From assembly GCA_964036665.1 (NCBI GenBank), contig OZ038531.1:19954324-20018323 (forward strand): a stretch of 64,000 nt of DNA. Reading direction: 5' to 3'. This DNA is from Gordius sp. MW1 (lineage: Eukaryota; Nematomorpha; Gordioida; Gordea; Gordiidae). Position numbers and translations under genes: made by a program. The notes beneath the pieces are model-generated. The model was not told the origin of the DNA. It did no database searches and worked only from the letters and a program-made list of their open reading frames with translations. Shown here in pieces: positions 23,220 to 33,756 of the stretch (the first letter of the stretch is position 1; each line of letters starts with the position of its first letter).

Positions 23220-24128
23220 GGGGAGACCGGGGCTAGTCGTAGCCCGGGGTTACTATTACCTTTCTAATTATTTTTTAAAATAATAATGACATTAAATCAA
23301 AATTTAAACCATATGTATATTTTTCCATAAGGTATAAATAAAAAAATTTTTATTAAAAAAATTAAAATTTTTATTAAGAAAAACTATTTTTCGGGGCTGT
23401 TAGTAGCCTTTACAAAATTTTTTATTTTGCACATAAATTTTTTGTGGCTGAATATTTTGGATTGATTAACTTTTTATCTTATAAAGGGAGATATTTTATA
23501 TAAACGTCTAATGATTAAGTTTATATGCAATATAACATCTTAAATTATCAATTGTTTATAAAAATAGGGGTCGGGGCTAGGCGGAGAGGGGCTATTGCTA
23601 GCCATTTTTCAATGTGTTTTACAAATGACAAGATTCAAGAAACAAAAAATCTTGTTTGATAATCTAACTTAGTGTTATTTGGAATAGAAATTGACTACGA
23701 TTATACATTACAAAACGACTAAAAGTTTTTTTTCATTGCTAAATCCGTCTTTTAAGTGTTCCTAGTCAGATTGTCATCTTAACCCTTTTTTATTTGTTTT
23801 ATTAAAAAAAATACTCATATTACATTGCATTTTCTACATTTTTTATAATGAAACAATTTTATTGATTTGAGTTAGCATACACTAATAAGAAGTGAAAACT
23901 TTAGAGTTAATCTAACGGCTATGACTAGCCCCGGGCATTGTCAAATTTTTTTGGATTTTTGTTTTTTTTTAAACTTTATTTATGAGAAAACTATTACTTA
24001 TTTCCCTCCAAATTACAGTAAAAATAGACCTTAAAAATATATTCCAACGAAAAAATTGAAAAAATTGTTTTTAGTTTTTTTTAAAACGCGATTTAATTTT
24101 TTATGGCTAAAGTAGCCCCGGTCTCCCC
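23220..24128. mobile_element. TA-flanked MITE with GGGGAGACCGGGGCTA ends
   Basis: Left end GGGGAGACCGGGGCTA, right end AGCCCCGGTCTCCCC, both bordered by TA (23218-23219, 24129-24130), as in Tc1/mariner-type insertions. The motif GGGGCTA/TAGCCCC recurs internally near 23245, 23393, 23573-23600 and 23925. The 909 bp hold no coding frame. Confidence 0.8.
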
Positions 24129-24269
24129 TACAACTTCCACTTTAGAATTTTTTTGATACTGTATAAATTTAAACATTGGTGTAGGCGACCCACAATTTGA
24201 ATTATAACTATAGACTTTATTCAAATCATGCGTATATGTATAGTATAAACAAGATATTAAATAAACGAA

Positions 24270-24516
24270 AAAAAATTTCAATCAGACCTTGGCCATTGGT
24301 CTTTCCATCACTTTGGCCAGTGTCTAATGGTTAGCAGACACCAGAATAACTAGCCTATAATTATAATTTAGAAATAAAAAATTTAATCTCACTTTGGAGC
24401 AAGTGGTCATTTTTTCCATTGGTCAGTAACGCAGACTGCCAAATACTGGCCAGTAATTATAAGCTAAAAAAATTTGATTTTAATCTCACTTTGGCCAGTG
24501 CTCCTTTTTTTTATTG
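24270..24516 (-). repeat. left remnant of the SINE-derived array
   Basis: Three spaced copies of a CTTTGGCCAGTG / ATTGGTCAGTA motif match the tail of the tRNA-derived repeat at 27923-29322. The array was split here by the hAT element. Confidence 0.65.
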
Positions 24517-24889
24517 GTCAGTAGTAGAGCTGTTAAAGGAATTAGTTCCTTGGAACTAGTTCCTTTATTTTAAAAAAAGGAACTAATAAGTTCCTTTTTA
24601 AAATGAGGAACTGGAACTGGAATTAGTTCCTTTTTTCTCAATAATTGAGAAAAAAAGGAACTACTTACAAGTTCCTTATAAGTTTATTTTGCCAATTTCA
24701 ATTTGCATTAAAATTTTTTAAAATTTATAATTTAAATATTATTAGTATTTTATTCACGGTAGTGTTTGTTAAATAAATTTTTGATTTATGGTAATTTATA
24801 TAAAGTTCATTTCCTTTAATTGGTTTTTAATTTTTATCATATTCCTATTAATAGTAAGTTTATATATATTAAATACATAATCTTTTGAT

Positions 24890-25075
24890 TTTAGATACGA
24901 GTGACATTACCATAATTAAACCTGAAAATATACCCTGGCCTTTATTTGAAAATATTTTTACGCTTATTCAAAAGGATGCAAAATCAATAACTCTTGGATG
25001 CAAATTATGCTCTCCAAAAATAAAACATATATCAACTTCTATATCTTCTACCGCAAATATTTGACGTCACCTCAA
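24890..25075 (+). pseudogene. hAT transposase exon: BED-like finger
   Basis: The frame reads IIKPENIPWPLFENIFTLI then LGCKLCSPKIKHIS and SSTANI, followed by a stop and RHLK. C-x2-C plus the terminal RHLK histidine is a BED finger; the second histidine is not clear. The companion exon lies at 27612-27776. Confidence 0.65.
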
Positions 25076-25232
25076 AATAATTTAAGTTTAATTTTAATAT
25101 TTATTTTTTATAAACCCTAATAATTTTTTTGTAATTAATTTTGAAAAAGTTGGTAAAATACAGCTTTCTGTATTCTACTATATTAAATGCATTAATGAGG
25201 TTAAAAAAATGATACCAGCTAATACGCCTCTG

Positions 25233-25553
25233 GAAAATATTCGAGATTCAATTCGAGATTCGATTAGGATTCGATTCGAAATTTCGAATCGAATCCGAAT
25301 CCTTATGTGTATTTTCGAATCGAATATGTACATAGATAAGATTCAAAAATTCAAATCGAATCCTTATAAAAATATTAAATTTTGATTTATTAAATTTAAT
25401 TTAAATAGACGAGAATGAGATGCAAAAATCAGCTGTTATTCTCTAATCGCATTTTAGTTGTTTTTTCTGCTATAATTTGAAATTTGAATTTTGAATTTTT
25501 AAACTGCATATTATAATGTCCTCATCTTCAACCTCCACTTCTAATGTATTAGG
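25233..25553 (+). other. TCGAATCGAATCC repeats and a possible hAT first exon
   Basis: Repeated (T)TCGAATCGAATCC motifs on both strands (25235-25375) look like the subterminal region of a further hAT element. Downstream, MSSSSTSTSNVLG at about 25516 ends at a GTAAGT donor, as in some hAT first exons. The other end of this element is not found. Confidence 0.4.
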
Positions 25554-25616
25554 TAAGTTGTTTTCAGTTAATTCATAATACTTAAGGGCTCTCTTGACCA
25601 TGACTAATTAAACATG

Positions 25617-25666
25617 CCTGCAGTGATTATTTCAAAAAAATGCTCTTGTAAAAAGTTTAACCCTCG
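25617..25666 (+). repeat. 50-bp target duplication of the LINE, left copy
   Basis: CCTGCAGTGATTATTTC... through CCCTCG is repeated exactly at 26810-26859, flanking the LINE. It includes the first 6 bp of the piggyBac-like MITE. Confidence 0.95.
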
Positions 25667-26809
25667 TAGAAGCCATCCTTAATATCAAATTCAGCACCTC
25701 TTCGTGGCTCCAAGCCTCATTACCTACCAAAGCTGGCGGCTAGGCATACGCCCAGCTACCTCAATTTCTTTAGCAGCTTTTATCTCTTCGTATAAATCCG
25801 CCCAAGGTTTGATCGACCGATTAATCACAACAAGTGAGAATACTTCGTTTGTGCAAGCTCTAGATGTCTGGTCCGCCAACGTCAATCCAGGGACCCCTTT
25901 TCCCATAACCTCAAGAAAAAAGGATTGGGATGCTGGCCTCGTATCGCGCTCCGTTGATTACCTCTTATCGAGTTGCGACGCCCGCCAGCACTTCAACCTT
26001 AAATCTTTGGTTTCTGATGGATCGGGTCACGAGTGGCTAGAAGCTTATCCTAGCTCACTTTCTGGATTGATGTTGGAGGACCCAGAGCTAGCATACTCCA
26101 TTGCCCTCAGACTAGGAATTCCCTATTCAAAGGAATATTCCTGCCGCAACTGCTCCCAGAACATAGACATTTATGCAAGGCACCCCCTACACTGCCCTTA
26201 CAATAAATTTAAATACATAAGGCACGAAAGGGTGAATAGCCTTATCCAAGCCGCTTTTAAAAAAGCCAATATCCCGACCGTCTTAGAGCCGTCAGACCCT
26301 TCGTTGGAAGGAAGGATGCGACCAGACGGCTCTACCCTCATCCCTTGGCAAAATGGTCTACCCCTTAAATGATATTTCACCTGCATAGACATTTTCGCCC
26401 CCTCTAACCAGAACTACAATGCTCTGACCCTCGCCGAACACCGCAAAACGGTAAAATACCAGGCTCTCCTACCCTCTAATTTCTTTACCCCTAACGTTGC
26501 CTCGTGTTCTGGGACTTTTGGTCCAGCCGCCATCAAGCTTTTTAAAGATATCAGCCGTCGCTGCCCGTCCTCTAAATATTCCACAAATTTTTTACTAAAA
26601 CAAAAAATTGGTATCTTTATCGCCAAGTACAATTTTAAATCCCTGGTCGACAGCTGGCCTCTTTTATTATATGACACAAGCGACGCTTTTTAATTATAAC
26701 TTTTTTTTATATACCCGCTCTTATATTTTTAGAATTTTAACACTTCGTTTTTATAATGTTCTTACGTTCAAATAAACAATATATGTACATTAAAAAAAAA
26801 TTAAACTAA
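25667..26809 (+). mobile_element. 5'-truncated LINE with restriction-like endonuclease domain
   Basis: 1143 bp bounded by a perfect 50-bp duplication, with an A-rich 3' tail (AAAAAAAAA near 26792). Same family as the minus-strand fragment at 14381-15790. Confidence 0.9.
25675..26693 (+). pseudogene. LINE ORF C-terminus: zinc motif and RPD-type endonuclease
   Basis: The segment reads SWLQASLPTKAGG, a 1-nt break, then LGIRPATSISLAAFISS. CRNCSQNIDIYARHPLHC forms a C-x2-C...H...C motif, followed by RHERVNSLIQ, LEPSDPSLEGRMRPDG and, after a stop and frame change near 26370, FTCIDIFAPSNQNYNAL. The chain CCHC, RHE, EP, RPD, D is the arrangement of the restriction-like endonuclease of R2/NeSL-type non-LTR elements; that assignment is inference. 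It ends YDTSDAF-stop at 26693. The N-terminal RT is absent through 5' truncation. Confidence 0.7.
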
Positions 26810-26859
26810 CCTGCAGTGATTATTTCAAAAAAATGCTCTTGTAAAAAGTTTAACCCTCG
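26810..26859 (+). repeat. 50-bp target duplication of the LINE, right copy
   Basis: Exact repeat of 25617-25666. Confidence 0.95.
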
Positions 26860-27473
26860 AGAGTATTCTTGGGGTATTTTGGTACCCCACGCAAATTATA
26901 AATTTAAATATAAAACGCAATTCAAATCTAATGAATCTGGCCTTTTCAGTAGCTTAATATTTTATCAAGAACTAGGTTGGGTGAAAATTTCATAGTTTTT
27001 GGCTTAATACTTTTTAAAATATAGAAGCTTTTTGGCTCGTGGGGTTCTGTTATACCCCACGAATACTCTCACGTAAGTTTTTTTCTATATGAAAAAATGT
27101 ATGCATTTTTTTTATATGAAGATATCTTTTACAATTTGTGTTTTTAATACATTTTGAACATTCTTTCAATAAAAAAAATCACGTTTATTTTGATTTATTT
27201 TAAGGTATATGATGTCAAGAGGTAAAATGAGGGGAAGCTCTAAATTAACCAAAATAAAAATGGGGGTCCAGAAAATTGTTAATAAGTTTTGTAATGTTGA
27301 TTAGATTTTTATCAAAATTTATACCATCAATCTTAACACCTTTATAAACATATGTTTAAAATTTCAAAGGTTTTTAAAGGAATACTTTAAAAGTTATAAG
27401 AAGTAAAAAGTGGGGTAGAGTTATACCCCATGAATACTCTCGCGTTCGGGATTTTTGGGAATACTCTCGAGGG
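26854..27473. mobile_element. piggyBac-like MITE (TTAA target)
   Basis: Terminal inverted repeat CCCTCGAGAGTATTC on the left and its complement GAATACTCTCGAGGG on the right, each bordered by TTAA (26850-26853, 27474-27477). CCC ends plus a TTAA duplication are piggyBac hallmarks. TTATACCCCACGAATACTCTC near 27050 is repeated near 27421 as an internal copy of the right end. No transposase. The LINE inserted inside its left terminus. Confidence 0.85.
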
Positions 27474-27611
27474 TTAATATATTTATATAATTATTTTATT
27501 ATATACATTTTATTACAACTCTGGTCAGAGTAACTAAGATTTTAATTGATTGTTAATTTAATTATAAATCCTATTATAATTTAAATTTATTATTTAAAAT
27601 TTTTATATTAG

Positions 27612-27776
27612 AGATTGCACAATCAAAATATAAAAAGTTAAAGCAACAAAATGTCAAATCTATGTTTAATGGTAGTGAGAAAGATAAATTAAAACAGCTA
27701 ACAATTATTAAATCTTCATCATTATCACTTACTAAAGAGATGATTAATGATGCTATCATTTTAACAAAAATTTAAA
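27612..27776 (+). pseudogene. hAT transposase second exon remnant
   Basis: An open frame EIAQSKYKKLKQQNVKSMF then LTKEMINDAIILTKI-stop follows an AG acceptor-like site. Its position after the BED exon and before the right terminus suits a truncated hAT transposase. Weak by itself. Confidence 0.4.
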
Positions 27777-27922
27777 AAAGGAACTTCAAAAAGAACTGCA
27801 ACTGGAACTAGTACCTTTTTAAAATGAGGAACTATGAACTGGAATTAGTTCTATTTTAGGCAAGGAATTGGAACTTGACAAGTTCCTTTTTAAAAGGAAC
27901 TTTTAACAGCTCTAGTCAGTTG

Positions 27923-29322
27923 CCAGCAAACGGCCAAATAGCCTATATTTAAAATATAGAAAAAAAATTTGATACACTTTGGCCACTGATCAATTTTTTT
28001 CATTGGTAAGTATCCAGGACAAGGTCAAAAAGGATATAAATACATAAGAGACGAAAAAAAATTTTTGCACACTTTGGCCAACGGTCATTTTATTCATTGG
28101 TCAGTAGCCAGCGGACGCCAAAAAGTCATATTATCCATGGTATTAATAAGAAGAATATATTAATTTAAAAAAAAATTAAAAAAATTTGCCCTCTCCGGGA
28201 TTCGAACCCACATCGGCATAGGCTTTTGTAGGGAGGGGGGCACAGAGACCCATATTAGTAGAGGCATAGGCCCTTGTAGGGGGGCATAGGGTAATTATCA
28301 ATGTTAACCTAATATAACAATTCAAAAAACAAAAAAAAATTCGCACACTTTGGTCAATGGTCATTATATTCATTGGTCAGTCTCAGTAGCCAGCGGATGG
28401 CCAAAAAGTCATATTTTCCATGGTATTAACAAGAACAATACATTAATTAAAAAAATACTAAAAAAATTTGCCCTCTCCGGGATTCGAACACACATCGGAA
28501 TAGGCTTTTGTAGGGAGGGACGCACAGGGTAATTATCAATGTTAACCTAATATAGCAATTCAAAAAACGAAAAAAAAATTTCGATTCACAATTTGGCCAA
28601 TGGTCATTTTTTTATTGGTCAGGGGCCAGGACACGGTCAAAAAGTCATATTATCAATGGTATTAACAAGAACAATATATTAATTAAAAAAGCCCTCTCCG
28701 GGATTCGAACCACATCAGTAGAAGCATAAGCCTTTGTGGGGGGGGGGGGGCATAGGGACCCATATCAGTAGAGGCATAGGCCCCTGTAAGGGGGGCATAG
28801 GTAATTATCAATGTTAACCCAATGTAGCAATTCAAAAAACGAAAAAAAAATTTCGATTCACACTTTAGCCAATGGTCATTTTAATCATTGATCAGTAGCC
28901 AGCGGACGGCCAAAAAGTCATATTATCAATGGTATTAACAAGAACAATATATTAATTAAAAAAAATATTTGCCTTCTCCGGGATTCGAACCCACATCGGC
29001 ATAGGCTTTTGTAGGGGGGGCACAGGGACCCATATCAGTAGAGGCATAGGCCCTTCTAGGGGAGGGCATAGTTAATTATCAATGTTAACCTAATATAACA
29101 ATTCAAAAACGAAAAAAAAAATTTCGAATCACAATTTGGCCAATGGTCATTTTTGGTCAGTAGCCAGGACACGGTCAAACATATATCAATGGTGTTAACA
29201 AGAACAATATATTAATTTAAAAAAAAAATTTGCCCTCTCCGGGATTCGAACCAGCAATTAAGATACAAGTTGGAGGACGGACAGAAAACAAAAAGCGAGC
29301 CCATAAATTGCATAGCAATTAA
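27923..29322 (-). repeat. tandem array of a tRNA-derived SINE
   Basis: On the minus strand, GTTCGAATCCCGGAGAGGGC (B box and T-arm-like sequence) occurs five times. The plus-strand starts of its complement lie near 28188, 28470, 28689, 28971 and 29232, so the spacing is 219-282 bp. Each unit also carries TAGAGGCATAGGCC, ACCATTGATAATATGAC and CCATTGGCCAAA motifs. The array begins at its 5' side with the head ATTGCTATGCAATTTATGGG at about 29300-29322. Not a functional tRNA: no acceptor stem or full cloverleaf. Confidence 0.8.
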
Positions 29323-29549
29323 TACCTTTTAAAATATTATTCAATCAAGTTGGATCAATTATCTTACGTAAATTAATATAAAATATTATGAATATTTGTT
29401 CTTTAAACATCTTTGTAATTTTTGCTACAATATCAATAATGTTTAAATAGGGTTTTGTTAATAAAGTTAATTATATTTTAATTTTTATTATGTTAACTAC
29501 TACAACCTAAATTTGATACAGGAAAGATTTAAAAATTATAATAGGACAT

Positions 29550-29902
29550 TGTCATATATGTCATATATATGAGTTTGGGGAAAGAGTCGTTGAAGACTGG
29601 CAATCAGAGGCATGGGGGTAATTACCAGATGCTGGACGATAGTAAGCGGGGAACAAAGGAAATATAACAACTGGCGCAGTAACGTAAAAGACTCGAGGGA
29701 TAATAACAACAGGCGCAAGACATAGAAAGGAAGAGATTCGTATCAGAGACAAAGGAGTTAATATCATCGAATATAATAATTAATTAATTTCCCTACAAAC
29801 GATATACTATTTTTGTATTATGTGAACAACGCAATTTGAATTTGATTTGTATTGGAGTTTGAATAAAGGGAATAGTTCATAAATATATTTGGAGATATAA
29901 TA
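29550..29902 (+). repeat. 5' LTR of young LTR element
   Basis: TGTCATATATG...GATATAATA, 353 bp, near-identical to 32852-33200. Confidence 0.95.
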
Positions 29903-29916
29903 TTGGCGCCCAACGT
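29903..29916 (+). promoter_or_regulatory. primer-binding site
   Basis: TTGGCGCCCAACGT starts right after the LTR; the TGGCGCCC core resembles tRNA-Lys-type primer sites. Confidence 0.65.
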
Positions 29917-29974
29917 AAGTTGAACCCCCCTAACCACTGTTGATATTTGGAATATTCTAAGACACAAATTTGGT

Positions 29975-30162
29975 CAAAAGTGGGAAAGAAGTATAATAAC
30001 GCGGCAATTTGGGACAAGTGTGATTATTCGGTGACCTCAAAAGTGGGAAAGAAGTAAAATAACTCGGCAAATTGGGACAAGTGTGATTATTCGGTGACCT
30101 CAAAAGTGGGAAAGAAGTATAATAACGCGGAAAAGGGACAAGTGTGTTTATTCTGTGACCTT
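29975..30162 (+). repeat. three leader repeats of about 63 bp
   Basis: AAAAGTGGGAAAGAAGTATA... starts at about 29975, 30038 and 30101 with few differences. It lies between the primer site and the first coding frame, so a packaging-leader role is possible but unproven. Confidence 0.9.
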
Positions 30163-30425
30163 GAAATTGGAAAAGTTGTTACTCAGTCGAGGAAACGAGT
30201 TACGATTAGGTAAGTGTATGATAAAAATTGTGAGTGTTGTAATAATAATTATTGTATATATATATTGGGGTGAAATTAAAAGAAGATTGTGTAAAATATT
30301 ATTAAGCATTATCATTAGATTTCTCATCAACAATGTATATTAAGCGGGAATATGTGTTAGATTATTATGTATATTTAATTGTTTTTTGTGTAGGGTTTTT
30401 ATTTAATGTATGCATATCTTGTATT

Positions 30426-30620
30426 ATGGCTGGTTTTAAAAAATGTGCAACGTGTGAAGGGCGAAAGCTGGGTAATAGCAACAATTTAAAATGTTACAAA
30501 TGTGGGGAGTTAGGGCATGGAATGAGGTCATGTCCGAGAGTTAACCAAGAACTTATATGTTTTATTTGTCGAGGAGAAGGGCATAGGTCGAGAGAATGCC
30601 CTAGGCGCGTTGGGGCATGA
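30426..30620 (+). CDS. small gag-like protein with two CCHC zinc knuckles
   Basis: From MAGFKKCATCEGRK the frame continues to CYKCGELGHGMRSC and CFICRGEGHRSREC, two C-x2-C-x4-H-x4-C knuckles, and ends PRRVGA-stop. Such knuckles bind retroelement RNA in nucleocapsid. The open frame extends upstream to 30333 with a hydrophobic stretch (VYLIVFCVGFLF), so the real start is uncertain; I chose the Met just before the cysteines. No capsid domain is visible. It is the only clearly intact functional module in this element. Confidence 0.7.
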   Translation: MAGFKKCATCEGRKLGNSNNLKCYKCGELGHGMRSCPRVNQELICFICRGEGHRSRECPRRVGA

Positions 30621-30644
30621 CTAAAGGAAGGGGGAACTATATTT

Positions 30645-31379
30645 TTGCATGCTGTTAATTGGTTTTTTATTTTGTATATAAAACTATATAAATTAGTTCT
30701 TGTTAATATTATAAAAGTTGTAGTTCTTTATATTTCATGTATGTATTGCTTATTACGTGGGCTAGTGCAAACTTATTTTTATTTAATTGGATTAGAATTA
30801 AACTTGTATTATTTTATATGGCGCATTAGCCTTAAATGTTCGAGAAAAACAGTAAGGGCGACGTGTTTATTAAAAATTGGGTACGGCTTAATAGAAGGGA
30901 CGTGGGAATGGATCGATACATGGTCGAAGGAATTTAACTGGGGGGGGGGGGCTTTGGTGAGGAAGGGGGATGTTGAGAAATTAAGATTATGCGTGAATTT
31001 TCGGTTAACTCTTGACCAGTGCGTAGGTGATGTTAAGTATTCCCGGCTCCGGTTCAAGGAAATTGTAACACAGTTGGGTGGCTGTCGATGGTATTTGAAG
31101 ATCGATTTGGGCCAGTGCTTATGTACAATTGTTTCCGGGAGGACCAGTGGTTATTTAACCATCGACACATACAAGGGGTTATTTGCTTATTTTCGGCTGC
31201 CATTTGGGCTCAGTGGGTCGGAGGCAATAAACAAGTGCAAAAAAGGGGAGCATGTGGAGATGAGGGTATTTATTGCTAAAGTCAAATGGACCCCAAGGAT
31301 AGTGCGGAAAGCTGATAATTGCAAGATGTGGATAAGACATGTTTGGACAGGACTGAAGATTTTACTTAATATGGCTTAG
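30645..31379 (+). pseudogene. RT-like remnant of the young LTR element
   Basis: A 244-codon open frame contains LRLCVNFRLT, LGGCRWYLKIDLGQ, IVSGRTSGYLTIDTYKGLF and FRLPFGLSG. These are fingers and palm motifs of a Ty3/gypsy RT up to the block before the catalytic YxDD. It then diverges (SEAINKCKKGEH) and ends without YxDD, RNase H or integrase. The N-terminal 90 codons are unrelated hydrophobic sequence. Open but catalytically incomplete; whether it is translated is unknown. Confidence 0.7.
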
Positions 31380-32079
31380 TCTTTGTATACCATGTCGACA
31401 CTATTGTATTATATATATGTTACATGTTATTCTAAATTTATTATACTATAATCAATAATAAAAAAAAAAAAAAAAATTAAAAAAAAAAATAAATAAATAA
31501 AGTATAAAAAAAAAAATAATAAAAAAAAAAAAAAACGGGGAGAGAAAGTGGAGAAATCGTATTTCTCATGTTTGTTTTGGAAATTGATTGTATATGTGGA
31601 TATAGTGTATTATGGATAAAGTGTATTAAGTTTTGTATTGTTTTGTATATCTGTGAAATTGTATTGCGTTTGCGAAATTAAGTGTGTATGTGCTTTGGAA
31701 TATAAAATGGTATTGTATATCTCTGATTTTGGTGTATTTATCTATAGAATGTTTTTAACCGTTATATGTTGTAATTATATATATTTTATATTTTTATTAT
31801 GTTTTAAATAATTGTATTCCACTTATGTTTAAACCCCCTTCCTCAAAAAAAAAAAAAAAAAAAAAAAATAAAAAGAATAAAAAAAAAAAAAAAATTAAAT
31901 AAGATATAGAAGGGGAGGTGAGGTATTGTTGCGATGTTATATATGTACGCTTATATTTGGGACGTGTTGTAAGTCCCCAGTTGTATGTATGTGTGGAGGT
32001 ACTATTTCGATTTTATATTGGCATTCTCGTAATTAGTTACAAAAAGGGGTTAGTATCATTGTATCACCAGTTTTATATT
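31380..32079. other. A-rich non-coding interior of the young LTR element
   Basis: Long A runs at 31458-31545 and 31845-31895, otherwise T/G-rich sequence with no gene. Confidence 0.6.
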
Positions 32080-32385
32080 GGATGTAGCTGTGTTGTCGAT
32101 GTAAACCGTTAAAGATTTATAACGGTGGATGTGAGATAGCGTTGCTAGGTCGCGATTTGTTTCACGGAATATGTACTTATATTCTTATATTGTACTTTAT
32201 TGTCTCATATTTTTATTGTATATTTTTATTCACATAATTTTTATTGTATATTCTTACTCTGTTTATATATTTATATCACATCGTTCATGTGGATGTAGCT
32301 GTGTTGTCGATGTAAACCGTTAAAGATTTATAACGGTGGATGTGAGATAGCGTTGCTAGGTCGCGATTTGTTTCACGGAATATGT
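32080..32385 (+). repeat. about 95-bp direct repeat, period about 211 bp
   Basis: GATGTAGCTGTGTTGTCGAT... to CACGGAATATGTA occurs at about 32080-32174 and 32291-32385 almost unchanged. Confidence 0.9.
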
Positions 32386-32851
32386 ATTTATATTCTTATA
32401 TTGTACTTTATTGTCTCATATTTTTAGTGGATGTGTATATACCCTTATTGTTTATATATGTCTATCTCATCGTTCGTGTAACGGTAATGAGTTATTGAGG
32501 GAAGTCGTCTAAAGGTGTATGAAGTCAAATGTGAAATATCGCAGCTGTCGCGCTATTTTTATTACGGAAATTGTGAGTATCGCTATTTTTATAACGGAAA
32601 GTATGAGTGTAAAATTATAATGATTATTGTATCTTTTTATATCGCGCACCATTATTCAAATAGATGTATTTATGAGGGTGCCGTGAAAGGGAGGCATCAG
32701 GGTGAAGGGTAGGCGCGTATGTTATATGTATCGATACGTTGATGTGATGAGATTGTGAGGGAACACTAAAAAATAACGGTACGAGAGATGTCAGCGAATA
32801 GAAGGGGCGATAAATGTCAGCAAGAAAAGAAAAAGGAATAAAAAAGGGAGG

Positions 32852-33200
32852 TGTCATATATGTCATATATATGAGTTTGGGGAAAGAGTCGTTGAAGACT
32901 GGCAATCAGAGGCATGGGGGTAATTACCAGATGCTGGACGATAGTAAGCGGGGAACAAAGGAAATATAACAACTGGCGCAGTAACGTAAAAGACTCGAGG
33001 GATAATAACAACTGGCGCAAGACATAGAAAGGAAGAGATTCGTATCAGAGACAAAGGAGTTAATATCATCGAATATAATAATTAATTTCCCTACAAACGA
33101 TATACTATTTTTGTATTATGTGAACAACGCAATTTGAATTTGATTTGTATTGGAGTTTGAATAAAGGGAATAGTTCATAAATATATTTGGAGATATAATA
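32852..33200 (+). repeat. 3' LTR of young LTR element
   Basis: Matches the 5' LTR; followed by GACAT. Confidence 0.95.
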
Positions 33201-33205
33201 GACAT

Positions 33206-33582
33206 TTGCTATAAATCTTCTTTACTTTTTTCTTTATTACTAACCATAAAACTACCAATAACGGGCACACGTATAAAAGCAGCTATAGAACTCTTTTATT
33301 TAACCTTTTCTAAATCCTTCACTTGAATGTGATTGAACGTTCTAACAAAATGGTAGCTCCAAAATCTTTTATCAATGATTTTTAAAAACTGTCACAAAGT
33401 AAATTTTTTAAGGAATAAACTAAAGAAGATAAGTTACATTTTAACTAAGCCTATTGAAGGCCTGGAAACTTCAAGATTGGTCATGGCCAGTGAACATTAT
33501 CATAGTGAAGATTTAAATTAAACGAGGACATTAGGTTTATTCATCATTTTTAAAGGAAAAATTATGTTTATTGTATGTTAAT
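33206..33582. other. unassigned; weak THAP-like fragment
   Basis: A frame around 33430-33520 reads KPIEGLETSRLVMASEHYHS, faintly like the end of a THAP domain (SEHF-type), but no cysteine pair is found upstream. Otherwise nothing. Confidence 0.25.
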
Positions 33583-33590
33583 TTTATAAT

Positions 33591-33748
33591 CATGGGCGTA
33601 GCCAGGTTTTGGATTAGGGGGGGGGGGGGGGCGAAACGTTCAAAAGTTCAATGGGGGGGGCAAAACATAAATATTTATAATTTTTAAGGGTTTTTGCAAT
33701 GAAAAATTCCCCTCCCCCTTTAGGGGGGGGACCCTGCCTACGCCCATT
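33591..33748. mobile_element. hAT-type MITE, CATGGGCGTAGCC family
   Basis: CATGGGCGTAGCCAGG at the left and CCTGCCTACGCCCAT at the right, with a G-run interior. An 8-bp duplication TTTATAAT (33583-33590 and 33749-33756) is exact. Confidence 0.85.
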
Positions 33749-33756
33749 TTTATAAT

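Larger units (their letters stand above)
24525..27914 (+). mobile_element. hAT element with GGAACT subterminal repeats
   Basis: Ends TAGAGCTGTTAAA and TTTAACAGCTCTA. The 8-bp duplication GTCAGTAG (24517-24524) / GTCAGTTG (27915-27922) has one mismatch. Many GGAACT/AGTTCC motifs lie in the first 160 and last 130 bp. It contains two transposase exon remnants and a nested piggyBac-like MITE carrying a LINE. Confidence 0.85.
29550..33200 (+). mobile_element. young non-autonomous LTR retrotransposon
   Basis: LTRs 29550-29902 and 32852-33200 differ by one 4-nt repeat unit and about one substitution. A perfect 5-bp duplication GACAT lies at 29545-29549 and 33201-33205. A primer site follows the left LTR and AAAAAAGGGAGG precedes the right one. 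The interior (about 2.9 kb) has a CCHC protein frame and an RT-like remnant but no protease, YxDD or integrase. It was therefore probably copied by enzymes supplied in trans. Confidence 0.9.

Noticed and set aside
28188..29250. tRNA genes on the minus strand (repeated GTTCGAATCCCGG)
   Set aside because: Only B-box and T-arm-like sequence is present; there is no acceptor stem or complete cloverleaf, and the units repeat as a SINE.
29536..29767. Minus-strand frames repeated at 32817-33069
   Set aside because: They are antisense readings of the two LTRs.
33299..33530. THAP domain gene
   Set aside because: Only a faint SEHY-like match; no upstream cysteine pair or continuous frame.
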